A stretch of 64,000 nucleotides of DNA from Acidobacteriota bacterium (lineage in GTDB: Bacteria > Acidobacteriota > Holophagae > Acanthopleuribacterales > Acanthopleuribacteraceae). The notes under the pieces were generated by a model. It was not told where the DNA came from, did not search any database, and saw only the letters and a list, made by a program, of their open reading frames with translations. The position numbers were made by a program, and so were the translations under genes. The stretch covers positions 1 to 64,000 of the forward strand of contig PDUC01000029.1 of assembly GCA_002747255.1 (NCBI GenBank), written 5' to 3'. Shown in pieces: positions 35,273 to 44,075 of the stretch. Position 1 is the first letter of the stretch, and every line of letters starts with the position of its first letter.

Positions 35273-36019
35273 ATGTGGAAACGCGCTCTCACTAAATTCA
35301 TTCGATATCAACCCCTGTGGCTTTGTGGTGAACCGGTTTGTCTGGGCTGTGGGAAAGCGGGATTGCCGGTGATTTGTAATTCCTGTTTGACAGAACTGGA
35401 GCCCATGAAGTCCGGGTGCAGACGGTGCGGGTACCCAACTGGTAGTATTTCAATTCAACCGGAGTTAACCGATTCCTGCTTCTGGTGCAGAAGATTGTCG
35501 GTTCTGCCCGAGGCAATACATTCCGCGTTTATCTATCGAAATACAGGTGCTCGCATTTTCGTGAATATCAAGTTTGGCGGTTATTGGAGAGGGACGGCCA
35601 TACTGATTCAAGAGGCTTTAGAGGCGTTGGACTGGGCCTTTATGAAAAAACGAACCGGTCATGAGGTTATTTGTTCCATTCCGGAGAGTTTCAGCAGCTG
35701 TTTAAGACGGCCGTGTCATCCGGCCGATTTGTTTGCCAGGGGTTTGGCTGACCGATTTGGACTGAAGCATATGAGCTTGATAAAAATGGGGATGTTTGGA
35801 AAGCACCAGGTGGGATTGGATTACGAGCATAGAAAAACAAATATGCAGCATCGGTTCAAATGGGCCTTGCGTGAAAGGCGATCAAAGTGCATCCCCGATA
35901 AAGTTTTTCTTGTTGACGATGTTTTGACCACAGGTGCTACTTTGGAGGCAGCCACAAAGGTTCTTTTAAGAAACGGCGTTAAAAAAGTAAGCTGGATTAC
36001 TTTGTTCAGGGCAATCTAA
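35273..36019 (+). CDS. comF: ComF-family phosphoribosyltransferase-like protein
   Basis: Competence-related protein of the ComF/GntX family, needed for DNA uptake in naturally competent bacteria. 248 residues from the ATG at 35273 (GAGGA upstream); the frame opens at 35135, but the extra N-terminus overlaps the neighbour's promoter region. The N-terminal zinc-finger part has paired cysteines (CLGC, CNSC, CRRCG, CFWC). The phosphoribosyltransferase domain ends with the PRPP motif VFLVDDVLTTGATLEA. The usual family middle segment is degenerate (VICSIPESFSSCLRR). With a type IV pilus locus in the same window, a role in transformation is plausible. Confidence 0.88.
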   Translation: MWKRALTKFIRYQPLWLCGEPVCLGCGKAGLPVICNSCLTELEPMKSGCRRCGYPTGSISIQPELTDSCFWCRRLSVLPEAIHSAFIYRNTGARIFVNIKFGGYWRGTAILIQEALEALDWAFMKKRTGHEVICSIPESFSSCLRRPCHPADLFARGLADRFGLKHMSLIKMGMFGKHQVGLDYEHRKTNMQHRFKWALRERRSKCIPDKVFLVDDVLTTGATLEAATKVLLRNGVKKVSWITLFRAI

Positions 36020-36101
36020 CCGTGAACGAACTCGAGCTCCTTACAAGGGACTGCAGGAAGACATTTGAAAGCTAAAAATTGAAGAATAATCATTTTTTTA
36101 G

Positions 36102-37061
36102 TTAAAGTAATGCCATCAGCACGCTTGCGTTGTCGAGTCCTCCTTTTTCCAGGGATCCCGCCAGCAGGCTTTTTGCCGTAAGCGTTAAATCGGGAAGGGT
36201 GTTCAGCATCGTATTCAGGAGTTTCTCACAGCTATCGTATGAATCGCTTATGCCGTCTGTGATACCAAGCAGAATATCGCCATCCTTTGTTAGAGTCTTT
36301 CCCCATTCAGGTATGTTTCTGTATGTGGTGGTATTGACTTCATGCCAGGGTTTTGTAAGACTTTTGAGTGAGCCGTTAAATTGAACTCCCGATTTAGCTT
36401 CCAGCTCATTGAGTATGGCAGACAGGGTTGACTCATCAAGCCTGTTCTCGTTGGCAAGAGAGCAGATGTGACTCATCCAAAAATAAAAATAAATAGATAG
36501 AGTCTTGTTTTCATAGAAACCATTTGTGAAATGAAACTCTTCGTACTTTTGTTCAATCCTGGATTGGAATTCACCTAAAAAAAGCGGGGGCATGCGCGAC
36601 GTGAGGGGAAGAATTGAATTGCCCCGAATGATATAAAGGGAAGAGTCTCCTGTACTGACCCAGGTTAAGCTGTTTTCAGTGTGGAATGCGTGAATACAGG
36701 TTGTAGCCGAGTGAGTTTGAGCGGTTTCATTCATGGCGCGTATGGTTTCATCGAGCGTATAGTGGGCTTTGAAGAGCCTCAAGGCCGGATTTTTATTCAG
36801 AAGATGGACAAGCGAGGGAATGATTTTTAATGTTGTTTTAGCCGATGCAATGCCAAAATGAGCATCGCATATAGCAAACAGAGTTCCACCGCGGTCTTTG
36901 TGAATAGCCAGACAATCTTCATTACCGTCTTTTTTCCCTTTGATAGTTTTTTTGGTCCCGGGACTGGAAGCCAGGACAAACGCATCAGCCGCGATCAGGC
37001 AGGTTCGCTTGGGTTTTAAACAATCTGTGCCTATTAATTGAATGCTGTTTTGTGTGTTCAT
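36102..37061 (-). CDS. PP2C-like Ser/Thr protein phosphatase
   Basis: 319 residues with the PP2C metal-site landmarks: GNEDCLAI, FAICDAHFG (in place of DGMGG), TGDSSLYI, GDILLGITDGISD and GGLDNASVLMA. It may dephosphorylate Ser/Thr-kinase targets. A segment of about 70 residues (YEEFHFTNGFYENKTLSIYF to KPWHEVNTTTY) is inserted before the DGISD motif, and the family's second motif is altered, so activity should not be taken for granted. ATG start at 37061. The gene lies between comF (convergent) and epmA, and its own promoter was not located. Confidence 0.82.
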   Translation of the reverse strand: MNTQNSIQLIGTDCLKPKRTCLIAADAFVLASSPGTKKTIKGKKDGNEDCLAIHKDRGGTLFAICDAHFGIASAKTTLKIIPSLVHLLNKNPALRLFKAHYTLDETIRAMNETAQTHSATTCIHAFHTENSLTWVSTGDSSLYIIRGNSILPLTSRMPPLFLGEFQSRIEQKYEEFHFTNGFYENKTLSIYFYFWMSHICSLANENRLDESTLSAILNELEAKSGVQFNGSLKSLTKPWHEVNTTTYRNIPEWGKTLTKDGDILLGITDGISDSYDSCEKLLNTMLNTLPDLTLTAKSLLAGSLEKGGLDNASVLMALL

Positions 37062-37248
37062 GTCGATTTATCTCGTCTTTCTGTTCCCGAAGCTGGCAGA
37101 TAGAGTGCTTATTGAAGCTTAAATTGCTGAAATTGTGGTGATTGACAATCCCAGCGCGCCTTATTTGAAGTGTGCCTGTTCTCCATCTGCTGAAGCGATA
37201 GCACACAACCATTATAACTGAAAAGTCCTTGACAGGCCTGGCTGTATT

Positions 37249-38478
37249 TCAGGCTTCTGAAAGATGGCGACTGTAGAAGCGGGCAATCTCTTTCAGTGAA
37301 TTTTTCCCCAACAAGAGCATGATAAGACGATCCATGCCAAGAGCAATGCCGGCAGATGGCGGCATGCCCTTTCTCAGCGCATCCATATAAGCTGCGTCTG
37401 AAGGGTAGGGCGCTTTTCCCAGGGATCTTCGCTTTGATGAAGCTTCCTGGTATCGCTTCTCTTGCTCAAGGGGATCGCAGAGTTCGTAAAAAGCGTTGGC
37501 ACATTCAATTCCCTTGATAAAGAGTTCAAACCTGTAACAGCTTTTGTATTTCCCGTTGGATATGGGATTTGCCTTTGCTAAAGCAGATTGAGAGAGAGGA
37601 TACCCCGAGACGATTTCCGGTTGCTGAATTCCCAGCTTGGGTTCTATTTCAGTTAGAAAGACCCTAAAAAAGAGATCATCCCAACTGTCATCATCGCAGT
37701 AGTGGAGCTCCTTTTTTTTCAAGTAACGACGCATCTGTTGTTTTGAATTGGCTTCTCTGAGTTCGATACCCGTCAGATGCAGAAATAAATCAGGCATCTG
37801 CCATACTGCAATGTCGCGTTGAAAATAATCAGGATCGATAGAATAGCTTGCCAATGAGTGGAGCAGCCCCTGAGTGTCTTTTATGAGGTCATTGAGGTCG
37901 GCAAAACTGCGATACCATTCAAGCATGATAAATTCATGATGGTGAAGCCGGCTCTCCGGTTCATTGCGAAAACTGGGCGCGAGCTGAAAGATGCGGTCCC
38001 AACCCGCACAGAGCAGCTGTTTCATGTGAAGCTCAGGCGATGTTCTGAGATACCTCTGCTCAACAGAAAAGGCTTCCAGGTAGGGTTCCATTCCCGGGCA
38101 TGTCACCATGACCGGGGTATCTACTTCTTGAAAATCAAGCTCGTTGAAATAACTTCGCGTTGCCTGAAGGATTGCAAAGCGCTGGTGGAACTCCGGGTAG
38201 TGATTCATCGCCGCTGGCTGATTGTTTTGGCTGGATTGAACCTGGTGGAAAAGTACCGACCAAATGGAATCCCGCTTTTCGAGAGCCGCCCAATAGGTGA
38301 AGGCTTCGTCCAGTTGTGGTTGAATTGCTTGTGGGGGAATATGAAGAAAACCTGTTTGGTCTTTGATTTCCCATCGTCCATCCCGAAAGGTCAGATTGCC
38401 CGCAACCGTGACATGTCTGCTGCTGCCTAGGCGTTCGATAGGGATTCTTTTTTCAAACCTGCCGATCAGGTGTGGCAA
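37249..38478 (-). CDS. epmA: EF-P beta-lysine ligase EpmA with an extra N-terminal domain
   Basis: EpmA (PoxA/GenX/YjeA) attaches (R)-beta-lysine to EF-P. The class-II lysyl-tRNA-synthetase-like catalytic core covers about 105-405: YLRTSPELHMKQLLCAG, FQLAPSFRNEP, HHHEFIMLEWYRS, KGIECANAFYEL and GIALGMDRLIMLLLG. About 95 residues precede it; ordinary EpmA (about 325 residues) lacks them. They read like an OB-fold (HVTVAGNLTFRDGRWEI, then DQTGFLHIPP). I start at a TTG (38478) because GAGGGA precedes it by eight bases; a GTG at 38505 lies inside efp. It follows efp by two bases. Confidence 0.93.
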   Translation of the reverse strand: MPHLIGRFEKRIPIERLGSSRHVTVAGNLTFRDGRWEIKDQTGFLHIPPQAIQPQLDEAFTYWAALEKRDSIWSVLFHQVQSSQNNQPAAMNHYPEFHQRFAILQATRSYFNELDFQEVDTPVMVTCPGMEPYLEAFSVEQRYLRTSPELHMKQLLCAGWDRIFQLAPSFRNEPESRLHHHEFIMLEWYRSFADLNDLIKDTQGLLHSLASYSIDPDYFQRDIAVWQMPDLFLHLTGIELREANSKQQMRRYLKKKELHYCDDDSWDDLFFRVFLTEIEPKLGIQQPEIVSGYPLSQSALAKANPISNGKYKSCYRFELFIKGIECANAFYELCDPLEQEKRYQEASSKRRSLGKAPYPSDAAYMDALRKGMPPSAGIALGMDRLIMLLLGKNSLKEIARFYSRHLSEA

Positions 38479-38480
38479 TG

Positions 38481-39056
38481 TTATCTTCCCTCGGGTTTTT
38501 TGCACCGCTCGACGTATTCACCTGAGCGCGTATCGACCCGTATCCAGGAATCCTGTTCAATAAACAGGGGAACGCTCAATCTATACCCCGTTTCAAGTAT
38601 GGCCGGTTTCTGCATATTTGCAGCTGAGTTCCCTTTGACTCCGGGTTCACATTCCGTAACCTGCAGTTCGACAAAATTGGGGAGTTCACAGCTTATGGGA
38701 ACTGATTTGAAGAATGAAATGGTACAAGTGACGTTTTCATAGAGGTAGTTGACTCCGTCGTCGATCACACTCTTTTGGAGATTGGCCTGTTCATAGGTTT
38801 CGACATCCATGAATGTATATTCGTCTCCCGATTGATAGAGGAATTGCATTTCTTTCTCGTCAACAATGGCCTGTTTGAGTGATTCGTTGCTTTTATAAGT
38901 GCGTTCGACCACAGTTCCGCTCATCATATTTCTCATTTTCGTGCGCACAAAGCCCTGTCCTTTTCCCGGGCGTATGTGATTGACATCGATCATGATCCAG
39001 GGTTCACCATCAATTTCCACTTTTAGCTTTTTTCGAAACATATCGGTTCTTATCAT
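38481..39056 (-). CDS. efp: Elongation factor P
   Basis: EF-P helps ribosomes through polyproline stretches. 191 residues with the three-domain layout: a KOW-like domain with the modification loop HIRPGKGQGFVRTK (Lys32 is the lysylation site, matching E. coli Lys34), a middle OB domain (TFMDVETYEQ, PNFVELQVTECEPGVKG) and a C-terminal OB domain (VDTRSGEYVER). The ATG at 39056 is preceded by AGAGGAAAG. PGKG with EpmA downstream and EpmB divergent shows that the beta-lysine modification type is used. Confidence 0.97.
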   Translation of the reverse strand: MIRTDMFRKKLKVEIDGEPWIMIDVNHIRPGKGQGFVRTKMRNMMSGTVVERTYKSNESLKQAIVDEKEMQFLYQSGDEYTFMDVETYEQANLQKSVIDDGVNYLYENVTCTISFFKSVPISCELPNFVELQVTECEPGVKGNSAANMQKPAILETGYRLSVPLFIEQDSWIRVDTRSGEYVERCKKPEGR

Positions 39057-39328
39057 GGTCTTTCCTCTTTCCTGCGAGTGGAGATCTGTCGCGAGCCGAT
39101 TGTCGAGCGTCTTGAATCACTCAGACAAAAGGTCGCCATGTGATTCGTAATCTTAGAGGTAATTTTGAAATTTGGCTAGAACTAATTCCAAACTACAGAA
39201 GAGGAAAGTGCCTTCAAAAGGCATTCAATGCGTTTTATCTCGGTTCAAGGGATACAAACGTGAAGAGAAACTTGCTCCAAACGCGGCGTTGTGGTTCAAT
39301 CCTTATTCGCTTGTAATTGGGAGGAAGC

Positions 39329-40378
39329 GTGGACTATATCGGGAATAAGGAGCTAAAGAGTCTTGAGGGGGTGGATGGCGAAGCCTTGACAAGAGCGAGC
39401 AGAGTGTTTCCCGTCCTCTGGCCTCGGTATTACTACAATCTAATAAAGGGCGATATCCGCATTCATCCTGTTGCGCGCATGGGGCTTCCGACCCGCGATG
39501 AGTTATCTGTCCGACAAGACGATTTGCAGGACCCTGTTGGAGAAGCTAAGGTGACAATTGGGAAGTACCTTGTTAGAAAGCACTCCGATCGGATTGTACT
39601 GTTGACGACCCGTCACTGTCATTTCTATTGTCGTTTCTGCTTTAGAAGGGGCCAGACGCGCAGGGACTTCTCCGACCCTGTGGAAGCAGACTGGAATGCC
39701 ATTTTCAATTACATTCGCAAAGAACGGGAAATTAAAGAGGTCATTTTATCGGGAGGCGACCCGTTGACCTTGAGTGATGTGAAGTTGGGATGGATCATTG
39801 ACAAGCTCAATGACATTCAATCCTTAGAGAAAATACGAATTCACTCCAGATGTCCTGTTCACGCTCCTTCCAGAGTGACAGCCAATCTGTTGGCTCAATT
39901 GAAGTCGAAGCATGACCTGGTTCTCGTGACTCACTTCAATCATTTCGTTGAATTGACTCCCCAGGCCAGAAAGGCGGTTTCTCTCTTCCAGGAAAATAAT
40001 ATCGCGGTAAAAAATCAGACGGTTCTTCTTCGCGGGGTCAATGACTGTCCTGCGGTAATGAGACGGCTCCTGGAGAAATTGATGAAATTTGACATCGAGC
40101 CCTATTACATACACCACACTGACCGGGTGATGGGAAATGCCAGGTTCAGGGTGGGGCTGTCAAGGGGAAGAGCGATCTGCGAATCGTCAACCGGGAATAT
40201 GGATTTGAAAGGGTTTCGATACGTGATCGACTTGCCGGATGGCAGCGGCAAAGTTCCCGTCAAAAAACTCATCAGGAAGAAGGGAAATCAATTTCAATTC
40301 AGACATCCCGATGGAAAAGAAACGGTGTTTTCCGACAATTTGTCTGCGGGTATCCTCTTCAGCGGAATGACTGTGTAG
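39329..40378 (+). CDS. epmB: EF-P lysine 2,3-aminomutase EpmB (radical SAM)
   Basis: Makes (R)-beta-lysine for EF-P modification. 349 residues of the KamA/EpmB radical-SAM family. The iron-sulphur motif is CHFYCRFCFRRG; other blocks are EVILSGGDPLTLSD, RIHSRCPVHAPSRV, NQTVLLRGVND and PYYIHHTDRVMGNARFRV. The length fits EpmB rather than the longer catabolic KamA, and the neighbours (efp-epmA, divergent) settle the role. I chose the GTG at 39329, preceded by GGGAGG at four bases. The 270-base divergent gap holds a small inverted repeat (TGCCTT caa AAGGCA, 39209-39223). Confidence 0.93.
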   Translation: MDYIGNKELKSLEGVDGEALTRASRVFPVLWPRYYYNLIKGDIRIHPVARMGLPTRDELSVRQDDLQDPVGEAKVTIGKYLVRKHSDRIVLLTTRHCHFYCRFCFRRGQTRRDFSDPVEADWNAIFNYIRKEREIKEVILSGGDPLTLSDVKLGWIIDKLNDIQSLEKIRIHSRCPVHAPSRVTANLLAQLKSKHDLVLVTHFNHFVELTPQARKAVSLFQENNIAVKNQTVLLRGVNDCPAVMRRLLEKLMKFDIEPYYIHHTDRVMGNARFRVGLSRGRAICESSTGNMDLKGFRYVIDLPDGSGKVPVKKLIRKKGNQFQFRHPDGKETVFSDNLSAGILFSGMTV

Positions 40379-40433
40379 AGGAAAGTCAACCGGCTTTTGT
40401 TTTCCGGCCCTTACAAACGTCGTAAAATCTCTA

Positions 40434-40462
40434 TTGGGGAAAAACATCTTTTATAGTATGAT
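40434..40462 (+). promoter_or_regulatory. Probable promoter for the TPR-pdp unit
   Basis: TTGGGG (40434-40439), a 17-base spacer and TATGAT (40457-40462) form a plausible sigma-70 promoter. It would leave an untranslated leader of about 185 bases before the ATG at 40653. I recognised no riboswitch in that leader. Confidence 0.45.
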
Positions 40463-40652
40463 AGCCTGCCGTCAAGGCTCGTCGTGTGTGCAGGTACAGC
40501 TTGCGCATTTCCATTAGGGCTTGTGACGTATCAATTAGAGATCGCAGGTAAGTTGATTTCTGGCTTGATCCGCACAGAGTGACATGCCGGTTTGTCAGAA
40601 GTGAATTGACCTTGCCGGCAAATACCAGAGAATACCAAATAGGACTGTTAAA

Positions 40653-41390
40653 ATGACGAAGAGAAAAGATAGACGTAGAGAGCTGCTGAAACAAGATGAA
40701 TTCTTAAGTTCAATGGAACGGGCGGCTCGATATGCGCAAGCCAATCCCAGGAAAGTAGGAATGTGGGTGTTTACAGTTGTTGTCGTGCTTTCCCTTATTG
40801 CGGGAGGCTTGAAGTACACTCAAATAACCAAGGATAAAAACGCTGAGGCCTTGTATCAGGCCGAAAGGACCTATTTGAGGCCTCTGGATGATGCGGCTTT
40901 TGATACAAAGTACGAAACGGAGAAAGAAAAGAACGAAGCTGCCTTGAAAAGTCTGGACACCTATGTTTCAAAGGCCAGTGGCAATGATAGGGCACAGGGC
41001 CTGATTTACAAAGCGTCGTGCCAGATGGAACTGGGCAAGATGGATGAGGCGGAAGCCACCTATAGCGAACTGGCAAAAGAATCGGGCTCCTATGGAGCGA
41101 TTGGTCAGATAGGGCTTGGTGATATCTATTTCGGAAAGAAAGATTACGACAAAGCACTGGGCTCCTACAAAAAAGTCCTCAGCAATCGGGATAAGGCGCT
41201 CTTTGATGATTTTGTCAAGTTGAGAATTTCAGTGTTGTACAAGGAAAAAGGCGATTTGGAAAATGCCGAACTCGAGCTTGAGAGTCTGGTACAAAAATAC
41301 GATTCACTTGAAGATTCCGATAAGCCTCCTCTTTACCAGGACGCAAAAACCCTTCTGGAAGAGATCAAAGGTGATGGTGAAAAATCCTGA
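40653..41390 (+). CDS. Membrane-anchored TPR protein (YfgM-like)
   Basis: 245 residues. A basic N-terminus (KRKDRRRELLKQ) precedes one membrane helix (about 36-53) and a periplasmic TPR domain: RAQGLIYKASCQMELGKMDEAEATYSELA, GQIGLGDIYFGKKDYDKALGSYKKVL, RISVLYKEKGDLENAELELESL. The layout matches YfgM/TPR_21 proteins that act with the SecYEG translocon or PpiD, though no close family claim can be made. AGGA is eight bases upstream of the ATG. pdp follows after 12 bases. Confidence 0.82.
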   Translation: MTKRKDRRRELLKQDEFLSSMERAARYAQANPRKVGMWVFTVVVVLSLIAGGLKYTQITKDKNAEALYQAERTYLRPLDDAAFDTKYETEKEKNEAALKSLDTYVSKASGNDRAQGLIYKASCQMELGKMDEAEATYSELAKESGSYGAIGQIGLGDIYFGKKDYDKALGSYKKVLSNRDKALFDDFVKLRISVLYKEKGDLENAELELESLVQKYDSLEDSDKPPLYQDAKTLLEEIKGDGEKS

Positions 41391-41402
41391 AGGATTTAAA
41401 CC

Positions 41403-42710
41403 GTGTTAAAGCTGATAGAGACGAAGAAAAAAGGAGAAGACCTCTCACAAGCGGATATCGAGTACTGGATTGAGGGAGCAGTAGCGGGTCGGATTCCTGA
41501 TTATCAGTCGGCAGCGCTCTTGATGGCCATCAGATTGATGGGGATGACAACCGAAGAAATCCGCTATCTGACCATGGCCATGCTTCATTCAGGAGATCAA
41601 CTGCACTTTGACGGTTACTCACAGATCCTGGACAAGCACTCGACAGGGGGAGTGGGTGATAAAGTCACTTTAGTGCTGGCTCCTCTGATGGCAGCCTGCG
41701 GGGTGCCTGTGGCCATGTTGTCCGGCCGCGGACTGGGTTTCACCGGCGGAACCATTGATAAATTTGAATCGATAAAAGGCGTCAAATGTTCGTTTTCCCG
41801 AGAGGAAATGCAATGTATCCTGAATGAAGCGGGTTGGACGAATTCTATGCCAACCCGTGATCTTGTTCCCGCTGATCGTCTGCTCTACGCTCTGAGAGAC
41901 GTCACTTCCACTGTCGATTCCATTCCCCTCATTACCGCCTCCATCATGTCCAAGAAGCTGGCAGGTGGGGCGACGGATCTTTGCCTTGATGTCAAATGCG
42001 GACAAGCTGCATTTATGCGGACTCAACATGAAGCGCAAGCCCTGTATCGCTCCCTCAAACAAGTTGGTGATAGCTGCGGGCTGAAAGTGAAGGGGATCAT
42101 CAGCAGGATGGATGAGCCGCTGGGTCGCGCGGTTGGGAATTATGTCGAAGTACTCGAATCTGTCCAGCTTTTAAAACAGCATTCCACATTGCCTCTGATG
42201 GGTCTTATCGAAGACTTGGGCGAAGTGATGCTTTCAATGGCCCGCCCTGAATTGACTTCCGCTCAGGCTCGTGAACTGATGGAAAAGAGAATAGAGGATG
42301 GATCGGCACTTGCCGCCTTTTACAGGTATTTAAGGCTGTCAGGAGCCGAAGACCAAGTCATCAGTGAATTGGATCGAATGACTTACGAAAAACTGGCCTA
42401 CTCACCCATATTGGCTGAAAAAAGCGGCCAGGTAACGGCCATTTCGGGAAGGGCAATTGCAGAATCCGCTCGTGACCTGGGTGCTGGTCGGCTTAAAAAG
42501 GAAGATGCAATCGATCCCATGGCCGGTATTCTTCTGAACAAAGTAGTTGGACAGAAAGTCAACGCCGGAGAAATTCTGGCCTGGTGTTCCGGTGAGAAGT
42601 TGTCTTTGGAAATAGAGTCCAGGATTAGAGCCGCCTTTCAGGTGGATGCAGGGCCTCTGAATTCTTCAGCCGGTTTAGCAACTCCCCTCACCCTTCAGTT
42701 AATGGATTGA
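41403..42710 (+). CDS. pdp: Pyrimidine-nucleoside (thymidine) phosphorylase
   Basis: Cleaves thymidine, deoxyuridine or uridine with phosphate to base and (deoxy)ribose-1-phosphate. 435 residues, close to the family length. The signature is complete: LDKHSTGGVGDKVTLVLAP for phosphate binding, then MLSGRGLGFTGGTIDKFES, with SIMSKKLAGGATDLCLDVK downstream and the C-terminal PYNP domain. It is closer to broad-specificity Pdp than to DeoA by impression only. The GTG start has AAGGA upstream. Probably salvage; its only close partner is the TPR protein. Confidence 0.92.
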   Translation: MLKLIETKKKGEDLSQADIEYWIEGAVAGRIPDYQSAALLMAIRLMGMTTEEIRYLTMAMLHSGDQLHFDGYSQILDKHSTGGVGDKVTLVLAPLMAACGVPVAMLSGRGLGFTGGTIDKFESIKGVKCSFSREEMQCILNEAGWTNSMPTRDLVPADRLLYALRDVTSTVDSIPLITASIMSKKLAGGATDLCLDVKCGQAAFMRTQHEAQALYRSLKQVGDSCGLKVKGIISRMDEPLGRAVGNYVEVLESVQLLKQHSTLPLMGLIEDLGEVMLSMARPELTSAQARELMEKRIEDGSALAAFYRYLRLSGAEDQVISELDRMTYEKLAYSPILAEKSGQVTAISGRAIAESARDLGAGRLKKEDAIDPMAGILLNKVVGQKVNAGEILAWCSGEKLSLEIESRIRAAFQVDAGPLNSSAGLATPLTLQLMD

Positions 42711-42898
42711 TATGCGTAAGCCCGCTTTTGAAGTCGTCAACTTCGGTTAACACAGGCGACGGTTTTATTGCAAGATCGCTTCAGCATCCTTGGCTTGACA
42801 TCCAGGTTTTTCGAGTTTGTACTGAATGCGGCGGTCTGATGGAAGCGGATATGTCTTCTTGCTTTTACCGTGAATTCATGCTCTTATCCAGGCTCTGA
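42707..42898 (+). CDS. Possible short ORF coupled to pdp
   Basis: A 63-codon frame begins with TTG overlapping the pdp stop codon. It contains CTECGGLMEADMSSC, a hint of a zinc-ribbon cluster. There is no matching ribosome binding site beyond the overlap, and no family is recognised. It may be a real small coupled gene, a decayed gene end, or chance. Confidence 0.2.
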   Translation: MICVSPLLKSSTSVNTGDGFIARSLQHPWLDIQVFRVCTECGGLMEADMSSCFYREFMLLSRL

Positions 42899-42931
42899 GA
42901 TAACTTTTGTTTTTATGATATAGCTGTCTTA

Positions 42932-42940
42932 TGCTATAAG
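42932..42940 (+). promoter_or_regulatory. Possible extended -10 promoter of rodZ
   Basis: TGC-TATAAG (42932-42940) is a good extended -10. It predicts an RNA start near 42947, which leaves almost no leader before the AGGAGG and the GTG at 42957, so the placement is tentative. Confidence 0.3.
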
Positions 42941-42956
42941 AATAGCAGGAGGCGTT

Positions 42957-44048
42957 GTGACGGTAGGTGAAAAGCTCAGGAGGGAGCGCAAGAAACAGAA
43001 AATTTCACTGGAAACAGTGTCAGAAAGAACGAAAATTGCCATTATATTCCTGATTGCACTGGAAGAAGATGATATTGACACTCTTCCAGGTGGGATCTAT
43101 TCGCGAAATTTTTTAAGAGCTTACGCCAAGTGTTTGCGGCTTGATGAAGATATACTGACAGCCGAGTTTCACGAACAACACAAAACAAAGCCCATTTCAG
43201 TTGTGCATCGTGAACAGACCACTCAGGATAATTTCTCATACAAAAAGGAAAAACGCCGAGGTGTCTTACTGGTTTTATTCGCTGTCCTGGTCTTACTGGG
43301 TATAGCTTATCTCGTTTATCATTTTTGGGGTGAGGAGTTGATTCAAAGAAACAAAGAACTCCGATCACTTACTCAAAGCGCCATTTTGAGTGGTGAGACA
43401 CAGAGTGAAACGAGCTCTTCAGAGCAACAGCTTTTGAAGCGGGAGTCTGACAGTGAAGAGCCCCCGGCTGACTCACTTGAAAGCACGTCTGCCGAGCCTG
43501 TTTCAGACTCAAATTCAGCGCCTCTTGTTGAGTCCGAAGTTTCTCCACCTGAAAGTGAGCAGGAAAGTCTGGCCCAGGAAGAACCCGTCTCGGTTCAGGA
43601 CGAAGAGCAACCGGCTGAACCGGCTTCAGGAGAAACATTGTTAGAGGAATCGCAGAGCGAGGATCAGGCTGAAGAAGAGTCGTTGACGAAACCAGAGGTT
43701 CGCTTTCCATTGCAGGCACCCCTGGAAGTTCGCGTTGTCAATGCAGAAACGCAAGGTGTGCTTGAGAGTTTGGAAGACTTCTTTGTGGTATATGCCAACG
43801 AAGCAGTTTGGCTGGAGGTGCGAGTTGACGGTGTTGAATACACGCGTCGATTACTTCCTGCTGGAGCTTTACGTGTTTACCAATATGGCGATCAGAATGA
43901 AATAGTATGTGGTGATTATTCGAAAATTATATTACAAGAAGCCGGCCAACTCCTTGCTACTGATTCAATTAAAGCCGGTGTACCCAGAACATTCCGATTT
44001 GAAAAAGGGAAATTAACTGAAGCTATAAGTTCTTCAAATGACGAGTAA
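42957..44048 (+). CDS. rodZ: RodZ-like cytoskeletal/cell-shape protein
   Basis: RodZ links MreB filaments to the inner membrane. 363 residues: N-terminal HTH_25 domain (GEKLRRERKKQKISLETVSERTKI, about 4-70), a membrane helix (about 101-123, RRGVLLVLFAVLVLLGIAYL), a long acidic Ser/Glu/Pro linker (about 140-245), and a C-terminal DUF4115-like beta domain (PLEVRVVNAETQ, VWLEVRVDGVEYTRRLLPAG). The GTG start follows AGGAGG at four bases. The acidic linker is longer than usual. The gene leads a series of co-oriented genes, starting with an unknown protein 27 bases downstream. Confidence 0.85.
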   Translation: MTVGEKLRRERKKQKISLETVSERTKIAIIFLIALEEDDIDTLPGGIYSRNFLRAYAKCLRLDEDILTAEFHEQHKTKPISVVHREQTTQDNFSYKKEKRRGVLLVLFAVLVLLGIAYLVYHFWGEELIQRNKELRSLTQSAILSGETQSETSSSEQQLLKRESDSEEPPADSLESTSAEPVSDSNSAPLVESEVSPPESEQESLAQEEPVSVQDEEQPAEPASGETLLEESQSEDQAEEESLTKPEVRFPLQAPLEVRVVNAETQGVLESLEDFFVVYANEAVWLEVRVDGVEYTRRLLPAGALRVYQYGDQNEIVCGDYSKIILQEAGQLLATDSIKAGVPRTFRFEKGKLTEAISSSNDE

Positions 44049-44075
44049 CAAAAGAAATCGCAGGGGAATTCAAAC

